From NCBI GenBank assembly GCA_947628225.1, contig CANQYY010000010.1, positions 1 to 64,000 of the forward strand: 64,000 nt of DNA, written 5' to 3'. The notes under the pieces are model-generated. The model worked only from the letters and a program-made list of their open reading frames with translations, was not told the origin of the DNA and searched no databases. This stretch comes from an uncultured Lachnospiraceae bacterium. GTDB lineage: Bacteria; Bacillota; Clostridia; Lachnospirales; Lachnospiraceae. Both the position numbers and the translations under genes were made by a program. Positions 34,483 through 42,689 of this stretch are shown one piece after another (position 1 is the first letter of the stretch; every line of letters begins with the position of its first letter).

Positions 34483-34992
34483 ATGAAAGGAAAACTTCAA
34501 AAACATAATATTGAAGCTGCTTTTGTGCTGGTGCTGTTTGCTGTTTTTGCCGTGACCATTGTAGCTGTGCTTGCATTGGGGGCAAACAGCTATAAAAGTC
34601 TGGTGGAACGGGATAATGAGGCCTATAACAAAAGAATCATTACCTCTTATATTACCGCTCAAATCCGCAGCAATGATACGCGGGGAACCGTAGCGGTTGG
34701 CGGATTTGCCAAACCGGGAGTGAGAGATGGCATAAATACGCTGCATTTGTATCAGATAATCGACGGCGAGAAATTTGACTTGAGGATTTACCACTATGAT
34801 GGACAGATCTATGAATTGTTTACAACCGCAGATAACAATATTGAGCCGGAGGCAGGAAATCCGATCATAGAAGCGAAGGGACTTTCCTTTTCCCGGGACG
34901 GCTCGGTAATCCGGATATCCTCTGTGGATGCGAACGGACTGAAAAACACGGCTACCGTGGCAGTCCGCAGTGAAAGCGGGGTGGCGCCATGA
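34483..34992 (+). CDS. DUF4860 protein of the pilus-like cluster
   Basis: A 169-residue protein with an N-terminal hydrophobic helix (about 10-32) and a beta-rich body (GINTLHLYQIIDGEKFDLRIYHYDGQIYELF). The pattern fits DUF4860, found in Lachnospiraceae next to PilC/PilT genes. It overlaps the next gene by four bases. Probably a minor pseudopilin-like component. Confidence 0.65.
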   Translation: MKGKLQKHNIEAAFVLVLFAVFAVTIVAVLALGANSYKSLVERDNEAYNKRIITSYITAQIRSNDTRGTVAVGGFAKPGVRDGINTLHLYQIIDGEKFDLRIYHYDGQIYELFTTADNNIEPEAGNPIIEAKGLSFSRDGSVIRISSVDANGLKNTATVAVRSESGVAP

Positions 34993-35420
34993 GTTATGAA
35001 AGGAGCAAGGCGCCCTTAGCGCTGATGGAACAGATTATTATGGTACTTGTTTTTGCCCTGACATCCGCCGTCTGTCTGCAGGCATTTGTATATTCCAACC
35101 GTCTTTCTAAAGAGGGACAGTTAGAGGAACTTGCTGCTACAAGAGCGCAGACGGTAGTTGAATATTGCAAGGCAAATTATGGAGATTTTGATCGGGTCTG
35201 CACGGCGTTACACGCAGAGCGGACACAGGACGGCCTTGAGCTGGAATATCCTCAGGATAAGCTGCGGGTTACCGTTACGGTAACGGAATCCACGGAGTAT
35301 CTGGAAAAGGCAAAAGTGGAGGTCTGGCAGATAGATGACGGGGCTGCCGGAGTTGCCATGGATAATACAGTGCCCGCCTATACGATTGACACGGCATGGC
35401 AGAAGGGAGGGCAAGAATGA
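34989..35420 (+). CDS. Pseudopilin-like membrane protein
   Basis: A 143-residue protein with an N-terminal hydrophobic helix (about 12-32: LMEQIIMVLVFALTSAVCLQAFV) and a soluble beta-rich part. The short N-terminus before the helix and the head resemble type II minor pseudopilins. It overlaps its neighbours at both ends (ATGA type), showing tight coupling. Confidence 0.6.
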   Translation: MSYERSKAPLALMEQIIMVLVFALTSAVCLQAFVYSNRLSKEGQLEELAATRAQTVVEYCKANYGDFDRVCTALHAERTQDGLELEYPQDKLRVTVTVTESTEYLEKAKVEVWQIDDGAAGVAMDNTVPAYTIDTAWQKGGQE

Positions 35421-35824
35421 AAAAACGAAAAATGTCCTTCACAACGGTAGGGGGGAGTTCTATTTTGACCATTTTTGCCGTATTGTGCTTTATTGTATTT
35501 GCCCTGCTGTCCTTATCGACAGCGAAAGCCAATCATACCCTGTCCCGGAAATCCGTGGACGCTATTGGCGCTTATTATCAGGCAGATACCGCGGCGGAGG
35601 AGATACTGGCAAAGCTGCGCGGCGGCGAACGGCCGGCAGGAGTGACAAAAGAAGGCAATATTTATTCCTATACATGCGACATTGATGAAAACCAGAAATT
35701 ACAGGTGGAGGTTGAAATTAAAAAAGGGATTTACCGGATCAATAAGTGGGAGAAAAAATATGTGGGCGAATGGAAGGCCGACGACTCGATGAAGGTGTGG
35801 GGCGGCATGGAAATTACGGAATAG
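35417..35824 (+). CDS. Pseudopilin-like membrane protein
   Basis: A 135-residue protein with basic start, then GGSSILTIFAVLCFIVFALLSL (about 12-33), similar to the hydrophobic helix of pseudopilins, and a soluble part with KLQVEVEIKKGIYRINKWEKKY. ATG at 35417 overlaps the stop of the previous gene in ATGA. No standard prepilin peptidase motif is obvious. Confidence 0.6.
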   Translation: MKKRKMSFTTVGGSSILTIFAVLCFIVFALLSLSTAKANHTLSRKSVDAIGAYYQADTAAEEILAKLRGGERPAGVTKEGNIYSYTCDIDENQKLQVEVEIKKGIYRINKWEKKYVGEWKADDSMKVWGGMEITE

Positions 35825-35839
35825 TGAAAGGAGCTATTT

Positions 35840-36904
35840 ATGGCAGAATTAAAGGAAATTTTAAAAAAGGCAGTAGAGAATAAAGCTTCCGATATTTTTA
35901 TTGTAGCGGGGGGATATTTAAGCTATAAAGTGGCGGGAGAGATTCATCCGATCGATAATTCCGCAAAGCTTTCTCCCGCCGATACCGTAAAATATATTGA
36001 AGAAATATATAGCTATGCACGCCGTCCCAAGGACAATTTCCTAAAAGAAGGGGATGACGATTTTTCTTTCGCCATTGAGCAGTTGGCAAGATTCCGTGTA
36101 AATACATATTTTCAGAGAGGTTCTCAGGCAGCCGTTATCCGTGTGGTTGCATTCAGCATACCGGATTACCGCGAGATGGGCATACCGGAATCCATTATTG
36201 ATTTATCACAACTGCTGCATGGCATGATTATTATTTCCGGTACGGCGGGCAGTGGGAAATCGACTACCCAGGCCTGTATCATTGATGCCATTAACTCCCA
36301 GAGGGAGGCGCATATTGTTACGTTGGAGGATCCGATTGAATATCTGCATAAAAACAAAAATTCCCTTATCAGCCAGAGGGAGATTGCCATTGATACGGAC
36401 AATTATCTGACGGGGCTGAGAGCCTGCCTCCGTCAGGCTCCGGATGTAATTCTTTTGGGAGAGATGCGCGACGCAGAAACGATTCGGACGGCGATGACGG
36501 CGGCAGAAACCGGGCATCTTGTGATTGCCACCCTGCATACGAAGGGGGCGGTCAATACGATCGACCGTATTGTGGATTCTTTCCCGGCAGACCAGCAGGA
36601 TCAGATAAAAATTCAGCTTTCGTTAGTACTGGACAGTATTGTGTCCCAGCAGCTTTTACCGAGAAAGGGCGGCGGCATGATTCCGGCAGTGGAGATTATG
36701 AAAACCGTGCCTGCTATCAGCAATATGATTCGCGACAGCAAAAACTATCAGATTGATAATGTTATACAGACTTCCGGAAATCTGGGGATGATTTCCATGG
36801 ATCAGTCTATCGTTTCCCTGTATCAAAAAGGCGAGATTACAAAAGAAACCGCCCTGATGTTTGCCACGAATCCGGAACAGGTAAAGAGGAAGATTGGAAA
36901 TTAG
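35840..36904 (+). CDS. PilT-like type IV pilus ATPase
   Basis: A 354-residue hexameric secretion ATPase of the PilT type. Walker A is SGTAGSGKST, Asp box VTLEDPIEYLH, Walker B VILLGEMRDAETI, His box ATLHTKGAVNTIDR; the late AISNMIRD motif corresponds to the PilT AIRNLIRE. PilT drives pilus retraction in canonical systems, but no PilB extension ATPase is present here, so it may be the sole motor of this small system. It closes the cluster. Confidence 0.92.
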   Translation: MAELKEILKKAVENKASDIFIVAGGYLSYKVAGEIHPIDNSAKLSPADTVKYIEEIYSYARRPKDNFLKEGDDDFSFAIEQLARFRVNTYFQRGSQAAVIRVVAFSIPDYREMGIPESIIDLSQLLHGMIIISGTAGSGKSTTQACIIDAINSQREAHIVTLEDPIEYLHKNKNSLISQREIAIDTDNYLTGLRACLRQAPDVILLGEMRDAETIRTAMTAAETGHLVIATLHTKGAVNTIDRIVDSFPADQQDQIKIQLSLVLDSIVSQQLLPRKGGGMIPAVEIMKTVPAISNMIRDSKNYQIDNVIQTSGNLGMISMDQSIVSLYQKGEITKETALMFATNPEQVKRKIGN

Positions 36905-36935
36905 GGAGTATGTTTTGCAAGAAACCATATATCCC

Positions 36936-36964
36936 TTGACAGGAAGGAAAGAAGATGTTAAGAT
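36936..36964 (+). promoter_or_regulatory. Promoter of the cobalamin-riboswitch operon
   Basis: TTGACA (36936-36941) and TAAGAT (36959-36964) are 17 bases apart, with TG one base before the -10 (extended -10). It lies immediately upstream of the riboswitch, after the pilT stop. Confidence 0.8.
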
Positions 36965-36986
36965 AACTTAAAATTTTAATAGATTT

Positions 36987-37102
36987 GCTTTTCAGTGTTG
37001 CCATGAGGCATTTAAGGGGAAGTTCGGTGAGAATCCGTCGCAACCGCCATTACCGTATTTCAAAGGAGTTTCTTTGATAAGTCGGAATACCTGCTGAAAG
37101 GC
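36987..37102 (+). promoter_or_regulatory. Cobalamin (B12) riboswitch aptamer
   Basis: The conserved elements are in order: the closing stem GCTTTTCAG/CTGAAAGGC, AGGGGAAGTTCGGTGAGAATCCGTCGCAACCGCC-type core (37015-37053), and AAGTCGGAATACCTGC at 37078-37093. These match the GGGAA, GGTGNNAATCC, GCAACCGCC and AGTCNGNATACCTGC marks of B12-sensing leaders. Binding of adenosyl- or methylcobalamin should favour the downstream terminator and switch off the operon. Confidence 0.9.
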
Positions 37103-37129
37103 AAGGTTAAAAAATCACTTTTGGGTAAG

Positions 37130-37189
37130 GAAGAGTGCAACCGTTTCATGTGAGTATTACCGGAGATGTTGCATTCTTCTGGTTTTTTT
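37130..37189 (+). terminator. Riboswitch terminator 1
   Basis: GAAGAGTGCAAC (37130-37141) and GTTGCATTCTTC (37168-37179) form a 12-bp stem with one G.U, followed by TGG and seven T. It sits 27 bases after the aptamer and is the expected expression platform. The 5' arm can alternatively pair with GTTGCAC at 37206-37212. Confidence 0.85.
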
Positions 37190-37208
37190 GGCTTGCAGAA
37201 AACTTGTT

Positions 37209-37247
37209 GCACATTTTTACTTGATAAGAGTAAGAATGTGCTTTTTT
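37209..37247 (+). terminator. Riboswitch terminator 2
   Basis: GCACATTTTTACT (37209-37221) and AGTAAGAATGTGC (37229-37241) form a 13-bp stem with one G.U and a 7-base loop, followed by TTTTTT. A second terminator so soon after the first is unusual. It ends 36 bases before the first start codon. Confidence 0.85.
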
Positions 37248-37282
37248 AATAGTATCTGTTAAAGTGCAGAAAAGAGGGAAGT

Positions 37283-37582
37283 ATGAATAAGTGGATGAAA
37301 GAAGAGTGTATTTGCTGTCTGCGGAAAAAATGGAAAGAAGTGGGACGGATGCCGAAAAAGTCCGATTTTGACAGAGGAACGGTAAATCGGATCAAGGGCT
37401 GTTTTGGCCCGTGGCCGAAAGCGTTGGAGGCGGCGGGGATCAAGAAGCCGAACCGGGAACGCATGGAAAGGAAACGGGAAAAGCGAGAACGGGCAAAGAG
37501 AAATCAAATCCGTTACCGGAACTGTCACCCCAAAAAATCTGTAGAAGAAAAGGAGAAAGAAAATGAAGAAGAGATTATTTAG
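37283..37582 (+). CDS. Small HNR (homing endonuclease-associated repeat) protein
   Basis: A 99-residue basic protein. The central segment GRMPKKSDFDRGTVNRIKGCFGPWPKALEAAGIKK matches the homing-endonuclease-associated repeat, a small helical DNA-binding unit. No nuclease domain is attached, and the tail is a Lys/Arg/Glu-rich helix. It lies between the B12 riboswitch and the surface protein and overlaps the latter by 20 bases, so both are under riboswitch control and translationally linked. It might be a local regulator; this is inference. Confidence 0.7.
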   Translation: MNKWMKEECICCLRKKWKEVGRMPKKSDFDRGTVNRIKGCFGPWPKALEAAGIKKPNRERMERKREKRERAKRNQIRYRNCHPKKSVEEKEKENEEEII

Positions 37583-40500
37583 GCAGAGATTTTACTCCGT
37601 GCTGCTGAGCATTGCCCTGGTGTTATCTTTTATACCGGTAATGCCGGCGCAGGCAGCGAAAATTACCCCCTGGGACGGGGAGAGCAAGGAGGAGCCCGAG
37701 CAGATAGACGGCGTCTATCAGATCGGCAATGGGGCGGAGCTTGCCTGGTTCGCCGCCTATATTAATGAGCAGTGTGAAAAAGATGAAGGGCTGGTACACG
37801 GCGATGCTGTATTGACAGAGGATATTAATTTAGGCGGCTGCGAATGGACGCCAATCAGTAATGCATCCTACATCACAGATGCCTATGCCGGAACCTTTGA
37901 CGGTCAGAATCACACGGTATCCGAGCTGGAAATCCATGCCACGGCGACCTCCTATGGTTTATTTGGCTCCGTTAATACGGGAACCATTAAAAATTTAAAG
38001 GTAAAGGGAACGGTAAACTCCAACCATGTAGTAGGGGGGATTATCGGTAAACTCCAGACGGGAACCGTGGAAAATTGCTCCATGGAAGGAAGCGTTACCA
38101 CCACCGGCACTGGTTCAAAAGGATATGTCGGAGGAATCATAGGAATGGTAAATGCCGCCGGGGCAGTGGTAAAGGGCTGTTATAATGGCGCAGCGGTAAC
38201 CGGCGCCTATGCGGGCGGAATTATCGGTTATGACACAAAGGCCGCGGAAACCAGTTATTGTTATAACGCCGGAAATATTACCGGAACGAACCGGAGCGGC
38301 GGTATAGCCGGACAGCAAAATCTGGGCTCTATTTCCTATTGCTATAGTATTGGCACAAGCGTCAACGGAATCAGCGGTTTTAGCAACGCTGCGATTACAA
38401 ACTGTTATTATCTTTCCGAGAAGACAGAGGATGATACCTCTCCTGCCGGAGGAACAGCGAAATATGAGGCAATAACGGATAAGGATTCCCTTTTGGAAAA
38501 TTTAAATGCAGGAAGTGAAAAACTATTTTGCGCCGATACGGAAAATAGGAATGAAGGGTTTCCGGTTCTGAACTGGCAGATGGTATCGGAAGTGATTTCT
38601 GTACCGGTGCGGAAAGTACAGATTCTTGGCGACGCCAGGACGGGAAATACGCTGGCGGCGCAGGCGCTGGGAGAAAATGAGGAATCCGCCACCAATGTAA
38701 AATATCAGTGGGGGATTTCAGAAGACGGCGCCGCCTTTACTGACATTACGGGAGAAACCGGAAGTACGTTTACCATTCCGGACACCTCCGAATATGCAGG
38801 GCGCTACCTTCAGGTAAAGGCGGAAGGCGAGGAGCAGTCCGAAGCTGCGGCGGCTATCGGGCCAATTAGCAAATCAGACGCGCTGATAGCGAAAGAAAAC
38901 CGTGAGCGGGTAAAGGAAACGAAGGGATTGCTTTCTCTGGACAACACCGTAATAAAAGAGGCAGGAGATTTAAAGCTGCCGAATACATTAAACGGCTGCG
39001 ATATTATGTGGGAAAGCAGTAATACGAATATAATCACTAATGCCGGAGTCGTCACATTACCGGATAAAAATATCGTAACGGTCACTTTGACGGCAAATAT
39101 CCGTTGCGCCGGAGAAAGCGATACGAAAACATTTTCCGTGGATGTCTGGGCAAAAGATGTGGATCCCGATGTGTATCTGGGGAAAGTGCTTGACAGCCTG
39201 GAGTGGGACTTCAAGCTGCTGCAGCCCGTTTACGGAGAAGATACCAATATATTAGTGAAGTTTAAGAAGCTGTTGAGCAAAAAGGGATATGACGGGGTGA
39301 GGGTGACGATACAGTCAACCGAGGATGAAAGCCTGATCAGTAAAAACGGCAAAATCACATACCCGGTTATCCCGGAGGGAGGCAGCCTCGGAAACGGGAA
39401 ACAGGTGCAGGTGTTCTTTGGGCTGACAGTAGGGGAAACAACGGTTACTTATCCTACTTCAAATATCTGGGCGCTGCTGGTTCCATGGGACACGGGAAAT
39501 GTCGGGCAGGCGCTGGAGAAAGCCGCAGACGCCGCCCTGACAGAAGAGGTAATTTCCGGTGATAATGAAAATTTATCTTCGGTTGTAACGGATTTGACGC
39601 TTCCTTCCTATCTGGAAGGAGATAAATACTCCTTTGGCTGGATTAGCTGGAGCTCCTCTGATGAGGCTCATCTTACTGTCAGTGATGAAAACCGAAAGGG
39701 CGGCGCCGACTCCCTGTATAACCCCTATACAGGTAAAGTTTACCAGGATAAGGAGCCGCATACGGTAACCCTGACGGCAGCGATAAAAAATCCATCGACA
39801 GAGATTACCGTGAAGAGAAGCTATGTAGTGACAATCCTTCCGGCATCAGAGGAAAAGCTGGAGCAGACCATGAGCACAATGTCCCGGATTCTGGATTGCT
39901 ATACGGCAGATAAACTGAAAGATTATACGACAAAGGAAAAATTGGATTTAAATGCGGTTAAGCATGATATTCAGCTTGTGATTCCGAGAGAGGTCGTGAC
40001 AAAGGAGGAGCTTGCCGGGTTAGATTACGGAAATTACTGGGACTATTGGAATTATAAATTTACGGTATCAAGCTCAGATGAAGAAGTTATAGAAGTAAAC
40101 GGATTCCGCGCGTATGTCTACCGGCCGTTGGGGGAGGATTCCTCCGCCGACAGACAGGTTACCCTGACGGTAAAAATGGAGAGTAAAACCAATCCGAATC
40201 TGTATGTCACAAAGGAAATTACAGTGACGGCGGCGCACCTGACAAGAGGGGAAATCCGGGAGGCGCTTGCCCTGATGGATGCGGCAAAGACAGGCTATGC
40301 GGAGGGGCTGCTTGGCAGTAACGCAGATACCTACAGCATTATTGATGATCTGACGCCATATAAAGAAATTGTGTGGAATAGCGATAAGTCGGGCGTAGAA
40401 TATGTTTATTCCTATGCGGAGGAAAAAAATAACGGCATTATCGTAGATGAACTTTCCGGATGGGAAGAACAGGAGGATTGGCGGCTGTTCCACAGCAGCA

Positions 40501-41546
40501 ATCGGGAGCTGCTATCGAATGAAACCCTGATTTTGAATGCAACACCGGCAGAAGACACCTTTGTGAAAATTAACAGTGTGCTGACAGATGAAATTTTTGG
40601 AAAATATTATACCAAATTTAAAGAAGACAAGAACTATGATCCGGAGGCGCTGGTAGAATTCAGACAGCTTTACAAGCAGCCGGTCAGCGCTTATGTGATG
40701 GCGGTAGGAAGCGGCAATTATACCGACAGCTTTTCCGGCATGTCAAAGGAGGCAAAAGCCGGGGCATATGCGGCAAAGCTGAATCTATTTAAGCAGGAGC
40801 TTGACACACCGATTTCGGTAAGCTTTACCCTGCTTGGACGAAACGGGGAAACCATTATCGAAAAAACCAGAGAAACCTCCTTTACCAAGGGGGCAACGGT
40901 ATTTGATGTGTTTCAGAAGGTGCTTTCGGAGAAGCAGATTCCGTATACTGCCAAAGGCAGCTATATTACCTCTGTTAATGGCCTCTCTGAATTTGCCGAC
41001 GGAGATAATTCGGGGTGGATGTATACGGTAGGCGGCGTGTTTGTCAATTCCTATATGAATGCGCAGGAGCTTTCCGGCGGGGAAGACATTGTAGTAAAAT
41101 ATGTTCTGGATTATACAAAAGAAAATACCGGGATTCCCAATCCGGATACTCCGGAGCAGCCGGGGCAGACCGGCAAACCAAAGCCGACGGTAACGCCGAT
41201 ACCGAATCCAAAGCCGGCAGTAACGCCGGTACCGAACCCAAAGCCGACAGTAACACCGGACAATAAAAAGGAAAATAAGAAAAAACCGGCAGTAAAAAAG
41301 AAAAAAACAATTAAGAAATTAAAGCTGACCAGATATAAAAAGAAAACAAAAAAAATATATGGCAGGACGATAAAAAAGGCAAAAGTCGTTGTCCGGATCG
41401 GCAAAAAAAAGTACACGGTAACTTCTGGCAAAAAAGGGAAATTTACGGTGAAGCTGAAAAAGAAGCTGAAAAAAAGGACAAAAATTAAAGTGACTGTGAC
41501 AAAATCCGGTTACCGGAAAAAAACAAAGACATTTAAGGTAAAATAA
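37563..41546 (+). CDS. B12-riboswitch-controlled surface protein with transcobalamin-like DUF4430 domain
   Basis: A 1327-residue secreted protein. Order: signal peptide (1-32, ends at AQAAK), GLUG-type repeats (about 80-290: GGIIGKLQTGTVENC), Ig-like segments (about 350-1060, including WESSNTNIITNAGVVTLP-type atypical Ig repeats), a DUF4430 domain (about 1080-1185: SVSFTLLGRNGE and SGWMYTVGGVFVNSYMN), a Pro/Lys/Thr repeat linker (KPTVTPIPNPKPAVTPVPNPKP), and a Lys-rich Ig-like end (about 1236-1327). DUF4430 is the domain type at the C-terminus of animal transcobalamin and intrinsic factor. With the upstream cobalamin riboswitch it is a strong candidate for capturing corrinoids at the cell surface. 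No LPXTG; the basic end may bind wall polymers. Confidence 0.85.
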   Translation: MKKRLFRQRFYSVLLSIALVLSFIPVMPAQAAKITPWDGESKEEPEQIDGVYQIGNGAELAWFAAYINEQCEKDEGLVHGDAVLTEDINLGGCEWTPISNASYITDAYAGTFDGQNHTVSELEIHATATSYGLFGSVNTGTIKNLKVKGTVNSNHVVGGIIGKLQTGTVENCSMEGSVTTTGTGSKGYVGGIIGMVNAAGAVVKGCYNGAAVTGAYAGGIIGYDTKAAETSYCYNAGNITGTNRSGGIAGQQNLGSISYCYSIGTSVNGISGFSNAAITNCYYLSEKTEDDTSPAGGTAKYEAITDKDSLLENLNAGSEKLFCADTENRNEGFPVLNWQMVSEVISVPVRKVQILGDARTGNTLAAQALGENEESATNVKYQWGISEDGAAFTDITGETGSTFTIPDTSEYAGRYLQVKAEGEEQSEAAAAIGPISKSDALIAKENRERVKETKGLLSLDNTVIKEAGDLKLPNTLNGCDIMWESSNTNIITNAGVVTLPDKNIVTVTLTANIRCAGESDTKTFSVDVWAKDVDPDVYLGKVLDSLEWDFKLLQPVYGEDTNILVKFKKLLSKKGYDGVRVTIQSTEDESLISKNGKITYPVIPEGGSLGNGKQVQVFFGLTVGETTVTYPTSNIWALLVPWDTGNVGQALEKAADAALTEEVISGDNENLSSVVTDLTLPSYLEGDKYSFGWISWSSSDEAHLTVSDENRKGGADSLYNPYTGKVYQDKEPHTVTLTAAIKNPSTEITVKRSYVVTILPASEEKLEQTMSTMSRILDCYTADKLKDYTTKEKLDLNAVKHDIQLVIPREVVTKEELAGLDYGNYWDYWNYKFTVSSSDEEVIEVNGFRAYVYRPLGEDSSADRQVTLTVKMESKTNPNLYVTKEITVTAAHLTRGEIREALALMDAAKTGYAEGLLGSNADTYSIIDDLTPYKEIVWNSDKSGVEYVYSYAEEKNNGIIVDELSGWEEQEDWRLFHSSNRELLSNETLILNATPAEDTFVKINSVLTDEIFGKYYTKFKEDKNYDPEALVEFRQLYKQPVSAYVMAVGSGNYTDSFSGMSKEAKAGAYAAKLNLFKQELDTPISVSFTLLGRNGETIIEKTRETSFTKGATVFDVFQKVLSEKQIPYTAKGSYITSVNGLSEFADGDNSGWMYTVGGVFVNSYMNAQELSGGEDIVVKYVLDYTKENTGIPNPDTPEQPGQTGKPKPTVTPIPNPKPAVTPVPNPKPTVTPDNKKENKKKPAVKKKKTIKKLKLTRYKKKTKKIYGRTIKKAKVVVRIGKKKYTVTSGKKGKFTVKLKKKLKKRTKIKVTVTKSGYRKKTKTFKVK

Positions 41547-41562
41547 AGAAAAAGGAGGAAAA

Positions 41563-41597
41563 ACCGCCGCCCTTTTAAGGGACGGCGGTCTTTTTTT
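41563..41597 (+). terminator. Terminator of the DUF4430 surface-protein operon
   Basis: ACCGCCGCCCTT pairs with AAGGGaCGGCGGT (one bulged A), followed by seven T. It sits 17 bases past the stop codon. Confidence 0.9.
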
Positions 41598-41654
41598 GCC
41601 AATCCGGCTTTCTTCCATGCACAAAAAGCATAAAAAAGCATTTAATATAAGTAT

Positions 41655-41683
41655 TTGTTATTTTCAAAAAGGAATGTTATAGT
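41655..41683 (+). promoter_or_regulatory. Promoter of the DUF3737 gene
   Basis: TTGTTA (41655-41660) and TATAGT (41678-41683) are 17 bases apart with a TG before the -10, about 55 bases before the ATG. Confidence 0.65.
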
Positions 41684-41738
41684 AATGTTAGAAACCTATT
41701 TATTATATATAGTAAACCGGAAATGGAAGTGATAGGGA

Positions 41739-42674
41739 ATGGATACCAATCAGGAGATAAAAAAAGAAATCAGGCAACAGACGTTAACGGGCGAGAGAGC
41801 GTTATTTCAGGGAGAGAACTTACGGATTACAGACTGCGTTTTTATGGATGGCGAGTCGCCGTTAAAGGAAAGCCGGGATATTGAGCTGAACGGCAGTTTG
41901 TTCCGCTGGAAATATCCTCTCTGGTACAGCAGCAATATTGTAGCCAAAAACTGTACCTGGTTTGAAACGGCGCGCGCCGGGGTATGGTACACAGACAATA
42001 TTGAGGTAGAGGATGCGGTAATCGAGGCGCCCAAAAATTTCCGCCGCTGCCGGGGAGTGGCGCTGAAAAATGTTTCCTTCCCGAATGCCGCGGAAACATT
42101 GTGGAATTGTGAAAATGTCAGGATAAAAAATGTAGTGGCAAAGGGAGATTATTTTGCCATGAATTGTCAGGATATGGAGCTGGACGGCTTTACGCTGACG
42201 GGTAACTATTGCTTTGACGGAGCTAAAAATGTAGAGATAAGAAATGCCAGGCTGTTGTCCAAGGATGCGTTTTGGAACACGGAAAATGTTACCGTGTACG
42301 ACTCTTTTATTTCTGGCGAATATTTGGGGTGGAATGCGAAGAATCTGACGCTGATCAACTGTACCGTGGAGAGTCTGCAGGGGATGTGTTATATTGATAA
42401 TCTGGTGATGAAGGACTGTAAACTGATTAACACAACGCTTGCCTTTGAGTACTCCTCCGTAGATGTACAGATAGACGGTAAGATTGACAGCGTGATGAAT
42501 CCCGCCAGTGGAATTATTCGCGCAGAATATATTGACAGCCTGATCATGGAAAAAGATAAAATTGATCCCCAAAAGACAAAAATCATATGTAAAAACCAGT
42601 CGGTAAAGGGGAAAAGGGAATTTTCCATCCTTACGAATCTGCCATTGAAGCCATGTGCCTGCAAGACGCCATAG
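41739..42674 (+). CDS. DUF3737 beta-helix protein
   Basis: A 311-residue protein made of short parallel beta-helix coils: repeats such as NLRITDCVFMDGESPLKES, NIEVEDAVIEAPKNFRRC, NVRIKNVVAKGDYFAMNCQDMELDGF and NVEIRNARLLSKDAFWNTENV. This is the DUF3737 pattern. No signal peptide, so it is predicted to be cytosolic. The function is unknown. It is followed after 15 bases by the cyclophilin-like gene. Confidence 0.8.
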   Translation: MDTNQEIKKEIRQQTLTGERALFQGENLRITDCVFMDGESPLKESRDIELNGSLFRWKYPLWYSSNIVAKNCTWFETARAGVWYTDNIEVEDAVIEAPKNFRRCRGVALKNVSFPNAAETLWNCENVRIKNVVAKGDYFAMNCQDMELDGFTLTGNYCFDGAKNVEIRNARLLSKDAFWNTENVTVYDSFISGEYLGWNAKNLTLINCTVESLQGMCYIDNLVMKDCKLINTTLAFEYSSVDVQIDGKIDSVMNPASGIIRAEYIDSLIMEKDKIDPQKTKIICKNQSVKGKREFSILTNLPLKPCACKTP

Positions 42675-42689
42675 ACAGGGGGAGAAAAA

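Noticed and set aside
39573..39761. Minus-strand frames within the DUF4430 gene
   Set aside because: They are shadow frames of a well-supported 1327-residue protein and lack ribosome sites.
41159..41266. KPTVTPIPNPKP repeats read as CRISPR-like direct repeats
   Set aside because: The DNA repeats encode a Pro/Lys/Thr linker in frame within the surface protein and vary at codon positions.
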